Positions 1 through 10,650 of a stretch of DNA of 64,000 nucleotides are shown one piece after another (positions within the stretch are counted from its first letter, which is position 1; each line of letters starts with the position of its first letter). The position numbers and the translations under genes are program-made. The DNA is from CAZSRX01 sp964609675 [NCBI: uncultured Bacteroidota bacterium] (lineage in GTDB: Bacteria > CLD3 > SB21), in NCBI GenBank assembly GCA_964609675.1, contig CAZSRX010000010.1, positions 31,145-95,144 of the forward strand, in the 5' to 3' direction. The notes beneath the pieces were generated by a model that was not told where the DNA came from, made no database searches, and was given only the letters and a program-made list of their open reading frames with translations.

Positions 1-163
1 CGATACCGTGCGATAAACCTTCATGCAGGCCGATGTGGTCAAACTTAACCATATCGCTCTGCCCGCGTAATTCAAAGGTTATTATACATACGGCGGCCAG
101 CAGTATTTTCGGGAGGGATTTCCAAACAAGATCCCCCCGGAGCGGTATAGATCCATTCAGCAT
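1..163 (-). CDS. Propeller sensor histidine kinase, N-terminal fragment (cut by window edge)
   Basis: The frame opens with ATG at 163 and stays open to the left edge, giving 54 codons. It encodes a hydrophobic signal-like segment (LPKILLAAVCIITF) followed by a stretch beginning VKFDHIGLHEGLSHG. The three large kinases upstream (starting at 3569, 7426 and 14186) share the same start of the mature chain, with an aromatic residue, a hydrophobic stretch and then G-L-S. It is therefore almost certainly the fifth member of the tandem kinase operon, 49 bp after the stop of the fourth. Only the export signal and the start of the propeller are visible, so the catalytic part cannot be judged. No clear ribosome binding site is seen before the ATG. 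Confidence 0.7.
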   Translation of the reverse strand, partial: MLNGSIPLRGDLVWKSLPKILLAAVCIITFELRGQSDMVKFDHIGLHEGLSHGI

Positions 164-212
164 AATGGTTAAGATACAATAAGAATGGGGTAAAATACAA
201 GGATGTTTTTCT

Positions 213-3200
213 TTAAGCAGGCAATTCTGAGTGACGCCGGCGCGGTATGGAAAAACTGAATACCGATCCCTTCCCTTTCAGGCTCTCCACCCATACCCGG
301 CCGCCGTGCAGTTCGATGATTTTTTTGACAATGGCAAGACCCAGACCGGTACTGGCTTCACCACCCGTGGGTTTTGAGCTTAATCGTTTAAAACTCATGA
401 AAATATTTTTCATATCCTCATCATCCAAACCCTGTCCGGTATCTTTTACGTGCAGGATAACTTCGCGGTCGTTATACTCCGATAAAACGCTGATATTTCC
501 GTTCGGGTATGTATATTTGATTGCATTCGACAGCAAGTTGTCAATGACTTCAATAATCCTGGAGCGGTCCAGGAGTACGTCGGGCAGATCCGTGGAATAA
601 TCTATATGTAGGGTTATGTTTTTATGGGACGCGGCCGGAGAATGCAGTCGTTCACATTCTTTGAGTATGGTCAGCAAATTTTCGGTTTGGAGTTCCAGGG
701 ATAATTTACCGGACTCAATTGCAGAAATATCCAGCAGTTCTGAGATCAGTTGGGCCATTTGTTTGGCGGATTTCTGCACCGTCATCAGATCTTCGATAGT
801 ATCTTCCGGACGGTACGGTTGATCCTGAATCTGCATCAGCATCAAATCGGTATATCCGATAATGGCGTTCAGGGGGTTGCGCAAATCATGAGCGGCGATA
901 CCCATAAATTCATTCTTTTTTTCATTAAGGAATTCCAGCTCGTTGTTTTTGTCGGCTAATTCCTGCGTTCTTTCGGCGACCTGCTTTTCCAGAAGTTCTT
1001 TTTGTTTGCTTATTTGCTGCATCCGAAAACGATAAAACATATAAACGGATAGCAACGCCAGTCCCGCTATTGCCGCACGAAACCACCAGGTTTTCCAGTA
1101 AGGAGGATGAATGATTACCGGAATCGATAGCCCGGAGGTATTCCAGATTTGATCATTATTGGACGCGATGACCTCGAATGCGTACGTGCCGGGTTCCACA
1201 TTGGTATAAACGGCATAATGTTGGTTTCCGCTATAGACCCAGTCATTATCAAATCCCTTCAGACGATAAGCAAATTGATTTTTTTTCGGGATAGTAAAAT
1301 CCAGGGCGGCGAATTCGAGCGTGAAAAAGTAATCCTCATACGAAAGCGACAGTTGAGCCGGAGCACAGGAAAAACGGCCGATTTCCCGGTTGAACACCTT
1401 CAAGGATGTCAATACGACGGGAGGAACAAATGGATTATTAAGGATTCCGGAAGGATCAAAATAACTAAGTCCTTTCAGGCCGCCGAAGTAGATAATGCCG
1501 TTCCGGTTTTTATGGTAAGCGCCTGGACCGAAGATATCGCTCTGCAGGCCGTCATGATGGTCGTAATTGTGGAACGTATGATGAGCCGGATTGAATCTGC
1601 AAATTCCTTTATTGGTGCTAATCCACAGATTCCCGGCCCTGTCGGGGATAATGCCGTAAATCACATCATTGGGCAGGCCGTCGCCCGAGGTAATTTGCGT
1701 AAATTTATTTCCGGCCACGTCGAAGCGGTTCAATCCCTGTCCGTTCGTGCCTATCCAAACAATATGTCCCGCGGTATCGGGATCATCCGCCAGACATAAA
1801 ATATCATTGCTGTTGATCCAGTTGTTCCGACCGGTTTGGCTTTGGAAGCGCTTAAAGCTTTTTTTCGCGGGATCCCAGAGATTTAAGCCGCCCCCGAATG
1901 TCCCGATCCATAGAAATCCTTTACGGTCTTTGTAGATCACGCGTATTTCATCCTGACTGATGCTGAGCGAATCGGCCGGGTTGTGTTGAAAACGCCGCCA
2001 GATGCCCGATGCCCGGTCGTATCGGTTTAGACCGCCATAGGTGCCAATCCACAAGGGCTTTTCCGGTATATCGCTTTCCTCATATATGACTCGGACACGA
2101 TTATCGCTCAAGCTGTTCGAATTAAACGGCTGATGAACCAGATAAGAAAAGCGCTTGGTGATTACGTTATAACAGTTGATCCCTCCTCCGCTCGTTCCGA
2201 TCCAAAGTATATTCTGGTCATCATGATGCAATGCCCGAATGTAATTATTGTGAATCGAGTTGGCAATGGCGGAGGTGGTATCATGCAAGACGGTAACATT
2301 CCTGATCCGGTCCATTTGAATAAGACCCCGGTCCGTGCCGAGCCATAGGTTGTTTTCTCCGGGACCCTCATAATCACAGATGGCCCAGACTCTTTCATTG
2401 CGGAAATACATGAAATCGGTCACGGTGCTAAATTTTTTTGGTTTTAAGTCGGCCTGGTTGATCCCGCCGCCCCGTGTCGCAACCCATAAATTAAGCGATC
2501 GATCAATCCAGACGGAACGCACGTCATTGTTGCTGATACTGGAAGGAGCGCTGTATGTATGCGTATAGCGTCGAAACCCCGAGGCCTCATGATTCAGGTC
2601 CAGCATGTTAAGCCCGCCCTGTAAGACACCGACCCATAACCGATTATTTTTATCTTCGGTGATACAGTTGATAACGTTACCGGATAAGCTCGCGGAAGCC
2701 GCGTTGTGGATAAAAAACCGATTAAATGCCGGCTGGTCTTTTCGCTTTCGGTTAAGTCCTTTCTGGGTGCCAATCCATAAGGATCCCAGATGATCGATAT
2801 AGAGGGAACGAATGATGTTGGAACTGATGCTGGCCGGGTCGTCCGGATTGTTTTCATAAACCAGAAAACGCGCCTGGTCTAATGAATCCAGGCTGAGCCT
2901 GCATAAACCATTCTGGGTTCCTATCCATAAAAAATGTTTATCATCTTCGACGATACTCCATATCCGGTTGTTTGAAAGCGAATGCGGACGGCCCGGCTCA
3001 TTTTTGTAACAAGTGATGTTACCGTTCGTTCTGTCCAACCGGTTGAGGCCACCGCTGTAAGTGCCGATCCATAGGTTTCCGGAATGATCTTCACAAAGCG
3101 CTTGAATGCGGTTATCGCTCAGGGCGGTATTACTGTTTGATGCACTGCCATATCGGATAAATTGATCGGTTGTCGTGTTATATCGTGCCAATCCGCCCCC

Positions 3201-3569
3201 CCAGGTTCCTATCCAGAGATCGCCGTCTCGGCCGGAAAGCAAGATGTTCGAGTTACTCATGGGCAACGAATGGGTGTCTAAAGGATCGTATCGATAGGAA
3301 CGAAAGGAATATCCGTCAAAACGATCCAGGCCGTCTTCCGTAGCTATCCATAAAAAACCCGTTTTATCCTGTACAATTGAATAAACGGAATTGTGGGATA
3401 AGCCGTCTTCCATTGTATAGTGTATAAAATTTATGTCATTCTGAGCCTGCGCCAGGGTAGTCAAAATCAGAATACCCGCGATAATAACGGGCACTGTTCG
3501 TCGGAGGGTGTAGAGCGGTTGTTTTGTTTTTTTCACGAGTTCCTGGGGATTGTAAGTTGGATCCTTCAA
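213..3569 (-). CDS. Two-component propeller sensor histidine kinase (HisKA type)
   Basis: This is a membrane sensor kinase of 1118 residues. After a signal segment (about 25-43) come about 13 LW(I/V)GT-type Reg_prop blades, enough for two seven-bladed periplasmic propellers (about 50-700). Next are a Y_Y_Y domain (about 740-810), one transmembrane helix (about 828-848), a coiled coil, a HisKA domain with the phospho-acceptor His at 894 (AAHDLRNPL) and an HATPase_c domain with N box NLLSNAIKY, G1 DTGQGL and G2 GLGLAIVKK. There is no receiver or DNA-binding domain, so it must pass phosphate to a separate regulator. The longest frame starts with TTG at 3569 and overlaps the upstream stop by 4 bp. 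A GTG at 3536 with AGGA about 4 nt ahead is a plausible alternative start that keeps the signal peptide. The ligand is unknown. Confidence 0.9.
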   Translation of the reverse strand: MKDPTYNPQELVKKTKQPLYTLRRTVPVIIAGILILTTLAQAQNDINFIHYTMEDGLSHNSVYSIVQDKTGFLWIATEDGLDRFDGYSFRSYRYDPLDTHSLPMSNSNILLSGRDGDLWIGTWGGGLARYNTTTDQFIRYGSASNSNTALSDNRIQALCEDHSGNLWIGTYSGGLNRLDRTNGNITCYKNEPGRPHSLSNNRIWSIVEDDKHFLWIGTQNGLCRLSLDSLDQARFLVYENNPDDPASISSNIIRSLYIDHLGSLWIGTQKGLNRKRKDQPAFNRFFIHNAASASLSGNVINCITEDKNNRLWVGVLQGGLNMLDLNHEASGFRRYTHTYSAPSSISNNDVRSVWIDRSLNLWVATRGGGINQADLKPKKFSTVTDFMYFRNERVWAICDYEGPGENNLWLGTDRGLIQMDRIRNVTVLHDTTSAIANSIHNNYIRALHHDDQNILWIGTSGGGINCYNVITKRFSYLVHQPFNSNSLSDNRVRVIYEESDIPEKPLWIGTYGGLNRYDRASGIWRRFQHNPADSLSISQDEIRVIYKDRKGFLWIGTFGGGLNLWDPAKKSFKRFQSQTGRNNWINSNDILCLADDPDTAGHIVWIGTNGQGLNRFDVAGNKFTQITSGDGLPNDVIYGIIPDRAGNLWISTNKGICRFNPAHHTFHNYDHHDGLQSDIFGPGAYHKNRNGIIYFGGLKGLSYFDPSGILNNPFVPPVVLTSLKVFNREIGRFSCAPAQLSLSYEDYFFTLEFAALDFTIPKKNQFAYRLKGFDNDWVYSGNQHYAVYTNVEPGTYAFEVIASNNDQIWNTSGLSIPVIIHPPYWKTWWFRAAIAGLALLSVYMFYRFRMQQISKQKELLEKQVAERTQELADKNNELEFLNEKKNEFMGIAAHDLRNPLNAIIGYTDLMLMQIQDQPYRPEDTIEDLMTVQKSAKQMAQLISELLDISAIESGKLSLELQTENLLTILKECERLHSPAASHKNITLHIDYSTDLPDVLLDRSRIIEVIDNLLSNAIKYTYPNGNISVLSEYNDREVILHVKDTGQGLDDEDMKNIFMSFKRLSSKPTGGEASTGLGLAIVKKIIELHGGRVWVESLKGKGSVFSFSIPRRRHSELPA

Positions 3570-6500
3570 ATCGTTTGTTGTTCGGGAAGCGCTGCGAGGC
3601 GGGTCAGGGGTAATGAGAAGCTAAATGTAGAGCCTGTGCCCTTGCGGCTCTGCACCCACACCCGGCCGCCGTGCAGTTCAACGATTTTTTTTACGATAGC
3701 CAGGCCCAGGCCGGTGCTGGCTTCTCCGGCGGTGGGTACGGCGCTGAGCTTGTTAAAACCGACAAAAACTTTTTTCAGATCCTCATCGCTTAAGCCCTGA
3801 CCGGTATCCTGACAATGCACTACGACTTCGGACGGAAGCAGTTCAGGATACACACGAACATGGCCCCCGGGATAGGTGTATTTGATGGCGTTGCTCAGCA
3901 AATTATCCAGAACCTCGATAATCCTTGAGCGGTCAATCAGCAAATCCGGCACTTCGGGATTTTTCTCAATGACCAATTGGATATTCTTCTGCATCGCAGC
4001 TTTTTTATGAAGCCGTTCGCATTCATCCAGAATATAATTCAGGTTATCCTGGTGCAAGTCCAGCCTGACTTTTCCGGATTCAATAGCGGATATATCCAGC
4101 AAGTGATTAATCAGCATGCTCATCCGTTCGGCCGCATTCAGAATACTGATAAGATCATCCTGCACGCTGTCCACATTAAACCGGTTATGGTTGATGTCAA
4201 TCAAAATCATCTTAATAAAACTGGTGATGGCATGCAGCGGGTTCCGAAGGTCATGCGCGGCGATTCCCAGAAATTCATTCTTTTTTTCATTAAGTTGCTT
4301 CAGTTCTTCGAGAATCATCGCTTTGATGAACGCGTTGATAAAATGCTCCTTAAGATTATCAAGCAAGCTCACCGTTTCATCCGTAAAGGCGTCTGGTCGC
4401 GCGCGGTTAATAAAGGCAATATATCCTTTCATGGCTTCAGGCTCTTGGTCAGATTGACGGTAGCCGCTCCTCATCGAAGCAGGAATTTGAATTACCAGCG
4501 TCATGACGGCCGACGGCGGATTGCCATAGGATTTGATATAAATGTCAGGCCGGGGCTGTAATCCTTCGATAATAAAATATTCATGAGCTTCGGATGCGCT
4601 CAGACTTTCACGGCTCTGTTCCGCGCTTTTACCGGCCGCAAACAGCAGACGGAACATGGACTGGTTCAGCGGCGTCATCCAGATTTCAACGGCCTCCACG
4701 CCGGGCCATTGAAGAGCGTTATCCGTCAGGGCTTTCATGACGGAAGGAAAATCAATAACCGCATTAATGGATTTAACAATGGCATCTATGTTTTCCAGCG
4801 TACGGTTTTTATGCTCCAGCTCGGCATTTTTGTTTTCCAGTTCGACTTGCTGATGACGCAGTTCATTGGTCCGTTGGTTAACGAGTTCTTCAAGGCGTTT
4901 GTTTTGTTCGCGTATGTTTTTCACGCGAAGACGGTGCCAGGTCATCACAATAAACGCGATAAAAAATACAGTAGCCAGATAAAACCACGGGGTTTTCCAG
5001 AAAGGCGAAGCCACTATTACTCTTACCGAAGCGGTAAAAGGACTCCAGACACCGTCGCTGTTTGTGCCGGTAACCTTGAATAAATAAGTACCGGGATCCA
5101 AATTGGTATAACTCGCAATGCGCAGCGAACCCGGGCGTATCCATTCCTGATCCAATCCTTCGAGCATATAGCGAAACTGATTTTTTTCCGGATTCGTGTA
5201 ATCCAGAGCGGAAAACTCAAATGAAACCATATAATCGCGATAGGACAAATGGATGGTTTCAACGGGACGGATCCGGGGATTGATATCAATCGCCTGATGG
5301 TTGATGCGAACAGCGGTAATAAACACCGGCGCCTGATAGGGATTTTCACGGATGCTGTCCGGATGAAACCGGTTAAATCCATTGATACCGCCAAAGTACA
5401 TGACGCCGGTGCGGGATTTCATATACGCGCCGACGTTAAATTCATTGCTCTGGAGTCCTGAACGGCGGTCAAAACTTCGGAATCCGCGCAGGGTATCATT
5501 GTGAATCGTGATTTCAGAAAGACCGCGGTTGGTGCTGATCCATAAATGGTTCTGCGCATCGCTGAGAACCCCGTAAATCGTGTTATTCACCAGACCATGG
5601 CGTTCGGTTATGGAGACAAACCGGTCGTTTTGAGACACATAGCGATTGATACCGCCGCCGTAAGTGCCCACCCATAATTGACCCCGTTGATCTTCGCAGA
5701 AAGAAATAATGATATTACCGCTGATACTTCCGGGATTGGACGGGTCGTAACTATATCGGTGAAAACGGCCGGTTTTAATGTCAAAGCGGTTAAGGCCCGA
5801 CAACGTCCCCACCCAGATATTGCCGGACCGGTCCTCGTACAAGGCGCGCACACTGTTGTTGCTAATACTTCCGGAATCCCGCGGATTGTTTTTATAAACC
5901 GTAAAAACCCCGGTCGAGGGTTTATACCGATTAAGCCCGCCGCCAAACGTGCCAATCCATAAGTCGCCTTCGCGATCTTCAAGCAAAGCAAAGACGGTAT
6001 TGTTGCTCAACGAATTGGGGTTATCCGGATGATTAACAAAACGCTTGAATGCATGGGTTTCGGGATGATAATGCAGCAATCCGTTTTCAGTTCCCAGCCA
6101 TAATTGCCCGTTATGATCTTCCAATAAAGCGCGAATTCTCGTGCGCGCCTTGACATCCATACTCCAAGCTTCTACCTGATTGGATTCCGGATTATACAAA
6201 TTGACGCCTTTATCGGTGCCTATCCATATCCGGCCGTCGGCACGCTCCCAAAAAGACCAGATCATACTACTGTTCAATGTGTTTGAAACTCCCGGAATTG
6301 CGCGGACCGAATTGAATTTTTGTCTTTTAGGATCAAACCGGCTGATGCCGCCGCCGTAGGTGCCGTACCACAGGATACCGCTCCGGTCTTCCATAATCGA
6401 CGATATGGCGTTGTGCGCTATACTGTAAAAGTTGTAAACATCATTCTGATAAACGGAAACGGTAACCGGTGTCCGCTCTTCCAGAGGGGTCCGGTATTGC

Positions 6501-7426
6501 AGGCGGTTTAACCCGCCTGTGCTGGTTCCGATCCAAAGAATCCTGTTGTTGTCCTGATAAATCGACCATATCTTGTCATCGCTGAGCGGCTGGCTGAGTT
6601 GCCGGTCAAGCTTGTGAAAAACGGCTTTTCCGTTTGAATAAAATTCATCCAGATTCAAATAATACAGGCCTCCGCCGATGGTGCCTATCCATAAACGCCG
6701 GTCCCTATCAATAAACAAACTCCAAACATTGTCATGCGGTAGTATGTCCGGCCGTCCAGGTTTTGTAACAAAACGGGTAAATGTTTCTCTGGACGGATCA
6801 AAATAATTCAGACCGCCTCCTACCGTCGCAATCCAGAGTTTGCCCCGCCCATCCTTCGTGATAACACGTATCCGGTTATGGCTCAGCGAATGGATATTGG
6901 TGGAATCATATTTATAGTTAACCGCCCTGCCGGATTTGTAATAGAAACGCGTAAGGCCGCCTCCAAACGATCCGATCCACAGGGATGAATCCGAATCGCC
7001 AATGATGCTCCAGATGTTGTTCGATAAAATACCGCCGGAATGACCGGCCCCGAATCGGATAAATTTTTGGGTCTTGCGGTCCAGTTTGTTAAGACCTCCT
7101 GAAAGCGTGCCGACCCAGATATTTTCTTCCTCGTCTTCATACAGACATTGCACATAATCGTTGGAAAGAGAAAAACTATCCTGCCGGTCATGACGGAAAA
7201 CGGAAAAGGAATATCCGTCAAACAGATTCAGCCCCTCCTGAGTGCCGAACCACATAAACCCATGGTGATCCTGCAACATGCAGTTCACGGCGTTCTGGGA
7301 CAAACCTTGTTCTATGGTTAAATGATCAAAATTCGCTTCCGATTGCTGGGAATGGATATCGTTAATCCACAAAAGACCGGCAAGAAGCGCCGTTAACCCA
7401 ATACGCTTTTGCATTCTCCGTATCAT
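3566..7426 (-). CDS. Two-component propeller sensor histidine kinase with GAF-like insert
   Basis: At 1286 residues this is the longest kinase of the array. It has a signal peptide (about 1-26), about 13 Reg_prop blades, a Y_Y_Y domain, one transmembrane helix (about 815-835), a coiled coil and then a segment of about 150 residues (roughly 890-1030) that looks like a cytoplasmic GAF-type sensor. HisKA follows with the phospho-acceptor His at 1058 (AAHDLRNPL), then HATPase_c. It may thus combine a periplasmic and a cytoplasmic input. The last 60 residues are very close to those of the next kinase (213-3569), which suggests recent duplication or gene conversion. The start ATG at 7426 overlaps the preceding stop (ATGA); an ATG four codons later is also possible. 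It has no receiver domain. Confidence 0.9.
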   Translation of the reverse strand: MIRRMQKRIGLTALLAGLLWINDIHSQQSEANFDHLTIEQGLSQNAVNCMLQDHHGFMWFGTQEGLNLFDGYSFSVFRHDRQDSFSLSNDYVQCLYEDEEENIWVGTLSGGLNKLDRKTQKFIRFGAGHSGGILSNNIWSIIGDSDSSLWIGSFGGGLTRFYYKSGRAVNYKYDSTNIHSLSHNRIRVITKDGRGKLWIATVGGGLNYFDPSRETFTRFVTKPGRPDILPHDNVWSLFIDRDRRLWIGTIGGGLYYLNLDEFYSNGKAVFHKLDRQLSQPLSDDKIWSIYQDNNRILWIGTSTGGLNRLQYRTPLEERTPVTVSVYQNDVYNFYSIAHNAISSIMEDRSGILWYGTYGGGISRFDPKRQKFNSVRAIPGVSNTLNSSMIWSFWERADGRIWIGTDKGVNLYNPESNQVEAWSMDVKARTRIRALLEDHNGQLWLGTENGLLHYHPETHAFKRFVNHPDNPNSLSNNTVFALLEDREGDLWIGTFGGGLNRYKPSTGVFTVYKNNPRDSGSISNNSVRALYEDRSGNIWVGTLSGLNRFDIKTGRFHRYSYDPSNPGSISGNIIISFCEDQRGQLWVGTYGGGINRYVSQNDRFVSITERHGLVNNTIYGVLSDAQNHLWISTNRGLSEITIHNDTLRGFRSFDRRSGLQSNEFNVGAYMKSRTGVMYFGGINGFNRFHPDSIRENPYQAPVFITAVRINHQAIDINPRIRPVETIHLSYRDYMVSFEFSALDYTNPEKNQFRYMLEGLDQEWIRPGSLRIASYTNLDPGTYLFKVTGTNSDGVWSPFTASVRVIVASPFWKTPWFYLATVFFIAFIVMTWHRLRVKNIREQNKRLEELVNQRTNELRHQQVELENKNAELEHKNRTLENIDAIVKSINAVIDFPSVMKALTDNALQWPGVEAVEIWMTPLNQSMFRLLFAAGKSAEQSRESLSASEAHEYFIIEGLQPRPDIYIKSYGNPPSAVMTLVIQIPASMRSGYRQSDQEPEAMKGYIAFINRARPDAFTDETVSLLDNLKEHFINAFIKAMILEELKQLNEKKNEFLGIAAHDLRNPLHAITSFIKMILIDINHNRFNVDSVQDDLISILNAAERMSMLINHLLDISAIESGKVRLDLHQDNLNYILDECERLHKKAAMQKNIQLVIEKNPEVPDLLIDRSRIIEVLDNLLSNAIKYTYPGGHVRVYPELLPSEVVVHCQDTGQGLSDEDLKKVFVGFNKLSAVPTAGEASTGLGLAIVKKIVELHGGRVWVQSRKGTGSTFSFSLPLTRLAALPEQQTI

Positions 7427-10400
7427 AAATCCGGCGGCTTAAGGTTGGTTGGAATTTTTAAAACAAAAACGGTTCCTTTTCCGGGCTCGCTCTGCACTTC
7501 CACACATCCCTGATGCTTCTCAACGGCGGCGTAAACTTCAGTCAGACCCAGCCCCTTGCCCGCGCCTACCTTCCGGGTTGTAAAAAACGGGTCAAATATC
7601 TTGGCTTTGATATCTTCCGTCATACCGATACCGTTGTCACCAATGGACAGATGCAGGACTTCATTTAGCGTTTCCGTCTTTATGGTTATCCATCCGTTGC
7701 CGGCAGGGATAATGCCTTTTTCTTCGGCGTCACGCACAGCCTGAACGGCATTTTGCAGTATATTAATCAGACTCTGGTGAAGCTCCCCGGGCAGGCACCA
7801 GAATGGCGGAACCGCGCCATAATCTTTAATAACCCGGATATCCCGATACTGAGACAGAAAAAGATCGACAATATTATCCAGACTGTTTTGGATATTTATT
7901 TCCCGCCAGGACATCGCGTCCAGATTGGAGAAGTTCTTCAGATTACTGACAATACCGGCGATGCGGGTTGTTCCGGCTATAATTTCTCGGATTGTCTGCC
8001 GGATATCTTCGCGGGCTTCCTGATATTCAATCTGCTCGGCTTGCCGCAGAAGCCCTGATTGGATTTCGGATGAAAGGTTATGGCCTTCGACGGCTTTTCT
8101 TAAGCTATCCGTATAGTCCAGCAATTCCGCCACCCGGTTTTCCAGAAATTCGTTGCCGCCTTTAATCAGTCCCAGCGGATTGTTTATTTCGTGTGCGATT
8201 CCGGCAACCATCTGCCCGAGCGAAGCCATTTTCTCGTGGCGTATCAACTCAGACTGTGCCCGCTGCAGCTCTTGGGTCCGTAAGAGGACTTTTTCCTCTA
8301 ACTCCAGGTTGCGCTGCATCAGCACCCGTGAGCGCCAGCGGATAATCCCAAAAACGAAAATAAGCATCCCGACTCCGTAAAAAGTATACGCCCACCAGGT
8401 ACGATACCAGGGCGGCAAGACTTCGAAAGCAAAAAAATCTTCCTCACTTTCTATGTCGTATATATTTTTTGCTTTGACGCAAAACTGATAATATCCCTCC
8501 GGCAAATTGGTATACTCTTTTTTGGGCTCTTTGACCCAGTCTGACCATTTTCGGTCAAAACCATCTAACCGGTACGAATAACGGGTGTATTCTTCAGAGC
8601 CGAAGTGAATGCCTGAAAAAAGCCATTGGACATTATTTTGTTCGGCAGAAATAACCAATCGGCTATGCCTTTCCTTTTGGTCAAGATAAATGATGCCTTC
8701 GCCGGGTTCGGAATCCATTAATATCATTTTTCTTATAAACGCCTTAAACGGTTTCTGTTCAGACCGGACCGAACGGGGATTATACCGGTAGATGGTCTCT
8801 GTGGAACCAATCCACATTGTGCCGTCTTTTTCGGGATATAACGCAACAATATTAATATGTTTCGGCAGCCTTTTAAAAGGAGTGGTTAAAAACTGCCATC
8901 GGTCGTCCCGGGTTTTTCGGGCTATACCAATTTCAGACCCGTCCACCATCCAGATGTCCCCGGTATAATCGGTGATAATCGGTATCAGACCTTCTCTGAC
9001 CTTCTTATTAAATATGTAAAACGAGGTGTCTTCTAAAAAACAGTCCCGGTCGGGTTGATAACGGAAAAGCCCCGTACTGGTGGACACCAGGATCCCGTTA
9101 TCTATAAAATAAGCCTGAGTCCAACCCGCACTCAGACCATTCAGGGTATCATAATGCGTAAATGTTGGTGTCAGCGTAATCTCATTTTCCCATCGTATTT
9201 TCCAAACCCCCTGATATTTTGACCCTGCCCAGAGCGCTCCGTTGTTATCCTCAGTCAGACTCCGTATTTCTGTTCTTAACCCGTTTATGCTGCCTAGATT
9301 AATGATACGGCCGCCGTGGTATTTGAAAATTCTGATTCCTTCTTTGTATCCCGAAAAAATGATACTGCTATCAAAACGTGAGCGATAAAGTAAAAATGAC
9401 GTTTCTTTTGTTAACGGAGTAACCTTGTTTCCCATGATCTCAAGGACACCCTCCTGATTCGCGCACAACAGAGCATGGGGCAGGGACAAAAGACTGAATG
9501 ACTGCACAGTGATATTGGCTGTACGCTGAAACATGGGACGGGTTAATCTTCCGCCGGGCTGCTGCCATTCGATATGAAAAACCCCGGCATTCGTTGCGGC
9601 AACAATCCGGCCCTCGTGTCGTGTCACCGACTGTACGACCCCTTCCAGTCCGTGGAAATTATCAAATACCGTAAAAGGGGAAGGCCATTCCACATACGCC
9701 AGTCCGTTATCCAGGGCAAGCCATAAATTCGACGCCTGGTCTTTCATGATATAATGTACTTTTTCCGATAGTCCGGATAATTTATCCGCCATGGTAATGA
9801 CCCGTCCGTTACGGTCCATAATCGCCAGCCCGCCGAAAAGGAAGCCGATGGCAAAGGTACCGTCGCTCAGGGCTTCCCCGCAATAGATCATTTGTTTACC
9901 GCAATAACTGTCCAATTCTGTCTTTAAAGGTATTAATTTTTGGCCGTCATAAACCAGAAAACCTTTATTCCGGGTGCCGATAAGCAGTTTATCATCATAA
10001 GGGATAATGACATAGACGCGCTGATTTTTCAGACTCTCGGTTTGCGGCATAAAAATTATCGAAGTATCCTGCACCCGGTAAAGACCGGATGATTCCATAT
10101 ATATATAAACCGTATCGCGGATTAAAAACGATCGTGTCAGACGCTGGCTGGGCCGTATCACCGACAACCGGTTATCATGCCAGCGGAACAGGTAGTTGCG
10201 GCATCGGAAATAAACGCCCTGGCTGGTCGCGTGCGTGCTCCATACATCGTCAAACGAACGTAATGCTTCCGGGAGAGAATCCGTCAGCGGACGAAATTCA
10301 AGGCGGCCTTCCCGGTCATAGTCCAGATAACCGAATTCATTCTGGGCGCCTACGTAAATCCTGTTGGCGCTGTCAACAGCCAGCGACCGGACCGTCGTGC

Positions 10401-10650
10401 GCTTATGGGTGGGGATGATTGACCAGTTGACGCCGTCATACTGTAAAACGCCGTTGTTATTGGCAAAGTACATCAGTCCGTTTTGATCCTGCGCCGCGCA
10501 CCAATTCTGATGATAGCCGGAATAATCCTTAACCGTGTACATCCTCAAGAACGGTTTACCGTTTTCGTACATGGCCTGGGCGCTCAGTCCGGTCCAGGCT
10601 GTCAGTTTTATAAGCCCGAACCAAAGCGTTATGGTATTCAATATTTTCAT
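7423..10650 (-). CDS. Propeller sensor histidine kinase (NtrB/ZraS-like catalytic core)
   Basis: This sensor kinase has 1075 residues. The signal peptide (about 1-25) is followed by a more diverged propeller than in its neighbours, with fewer recognisable blades (YFANNNGVLQYDG, LWLALDNGL, LWAGSKYQGVW, MWIGSTETI). A Y_Y_Y-type domain (about 660-735), one transmembrane helix (about 745-765) and a coiled coil come next. The kinase core carries His 820 in the motif AHEINNPLG, and HATPase_c has G1 IGDNGIGM and G2 GKGLGL. HEINNPL cores are typical of kinases that signal to NtrC-like or stand-alone receivers. It overlaps both neighbours by 4 bp (ATGA), so translational coupling is likely. No output domain is fused, and the stimulus is unknown. 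Confidence 0.88.
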   Translation of the reverse strand: MKILNTITLWFGLIKLTAWTGLSAQAMYENGKPFLRMYTVKDYSGYHQNWCAAQDQNGLMYFANNNGVLQYDGVNWSIIPTHKRTTVRSLAVDSANRIYVGAQNEFGYLDYDREGRLEFRPLTDSLPEALRSFDDVWSTHATSQGVYFRCRNYLFRWHDNRLSVIRPSQRLTRSFLIRDTVYIYMESSGLYRVQDTSIIFMPQTESLKNQRVYVIIPYDDKLLIGTRNKGFLVYDGQKLIPLKTELDSYCGKQMIYCGEALSDGTFAIGFLFGGLAIMDRNGRVITMADKLSGLSEKVHYIMKDQASNLWLALDNGLAYVEWPSPFTVFDNFHGLEGVVQSVTRHEGRIVAATNAGVFHIEWQQPGGRLTRPMFQRTANITVQSFSLLSLPHALLCANQEGVLEIMGNKVTPLTKETSFLLYRSRFDSSIIFSGYKEGIRIFKYHGGRIINLGSINGLRTEIRSLTEDNNGALWAGSKYQGVWKIRWENEITLTPTFTHYDTLNGLSAGWTQAYFIDNGILVSTSTGLFRYQPDRDCFLEDTSFYIFNKKVREGLIPIITDYTGDIWMVDGSEIGIARKTRDDRWQFLTTPFKRLPKHINIVALYPEKDGTMWIGSTETIYRYNPRSVRSEQKPFKAFIRKMILMDSEPGEGIIYLDQKERHSRLVISAEQNNVQWLFSGIHFGSEEYTRYSYRLDGFDRKWSDWVKEPKKEYTNLPEGYYQFCVKAKNIYDIESEEDFFAFEVLPPWYRTWWAYTFYGVGMLIFVFGIIRWRSRVLMQRNLELEEKVLLRTQELQRAQSELIRHEKMASLGQMVAGIAHEINNPLGLIKGGNEFLENRVAELLDYTDSLRKAVEGHNLSSEIQSGLLRQAEQIEYQEAREDIRQTIREIIAGTTRIAGIVSNLKNFSNLDAMSWREINIQNSLDNIVDLFLSQYRDIRVIKDYGAVPPFWCLPGELHQSLINILQNAVQAVRDAEEKGIIPAGNGWITIKTETLNEVLHLSIGDNGIGMTEDIKAKIFDPFFTTRKVGAGKGLGLTEVYAAVEKHQGCVEVQSEPGKGTVFVLKIPTNLKPPDL

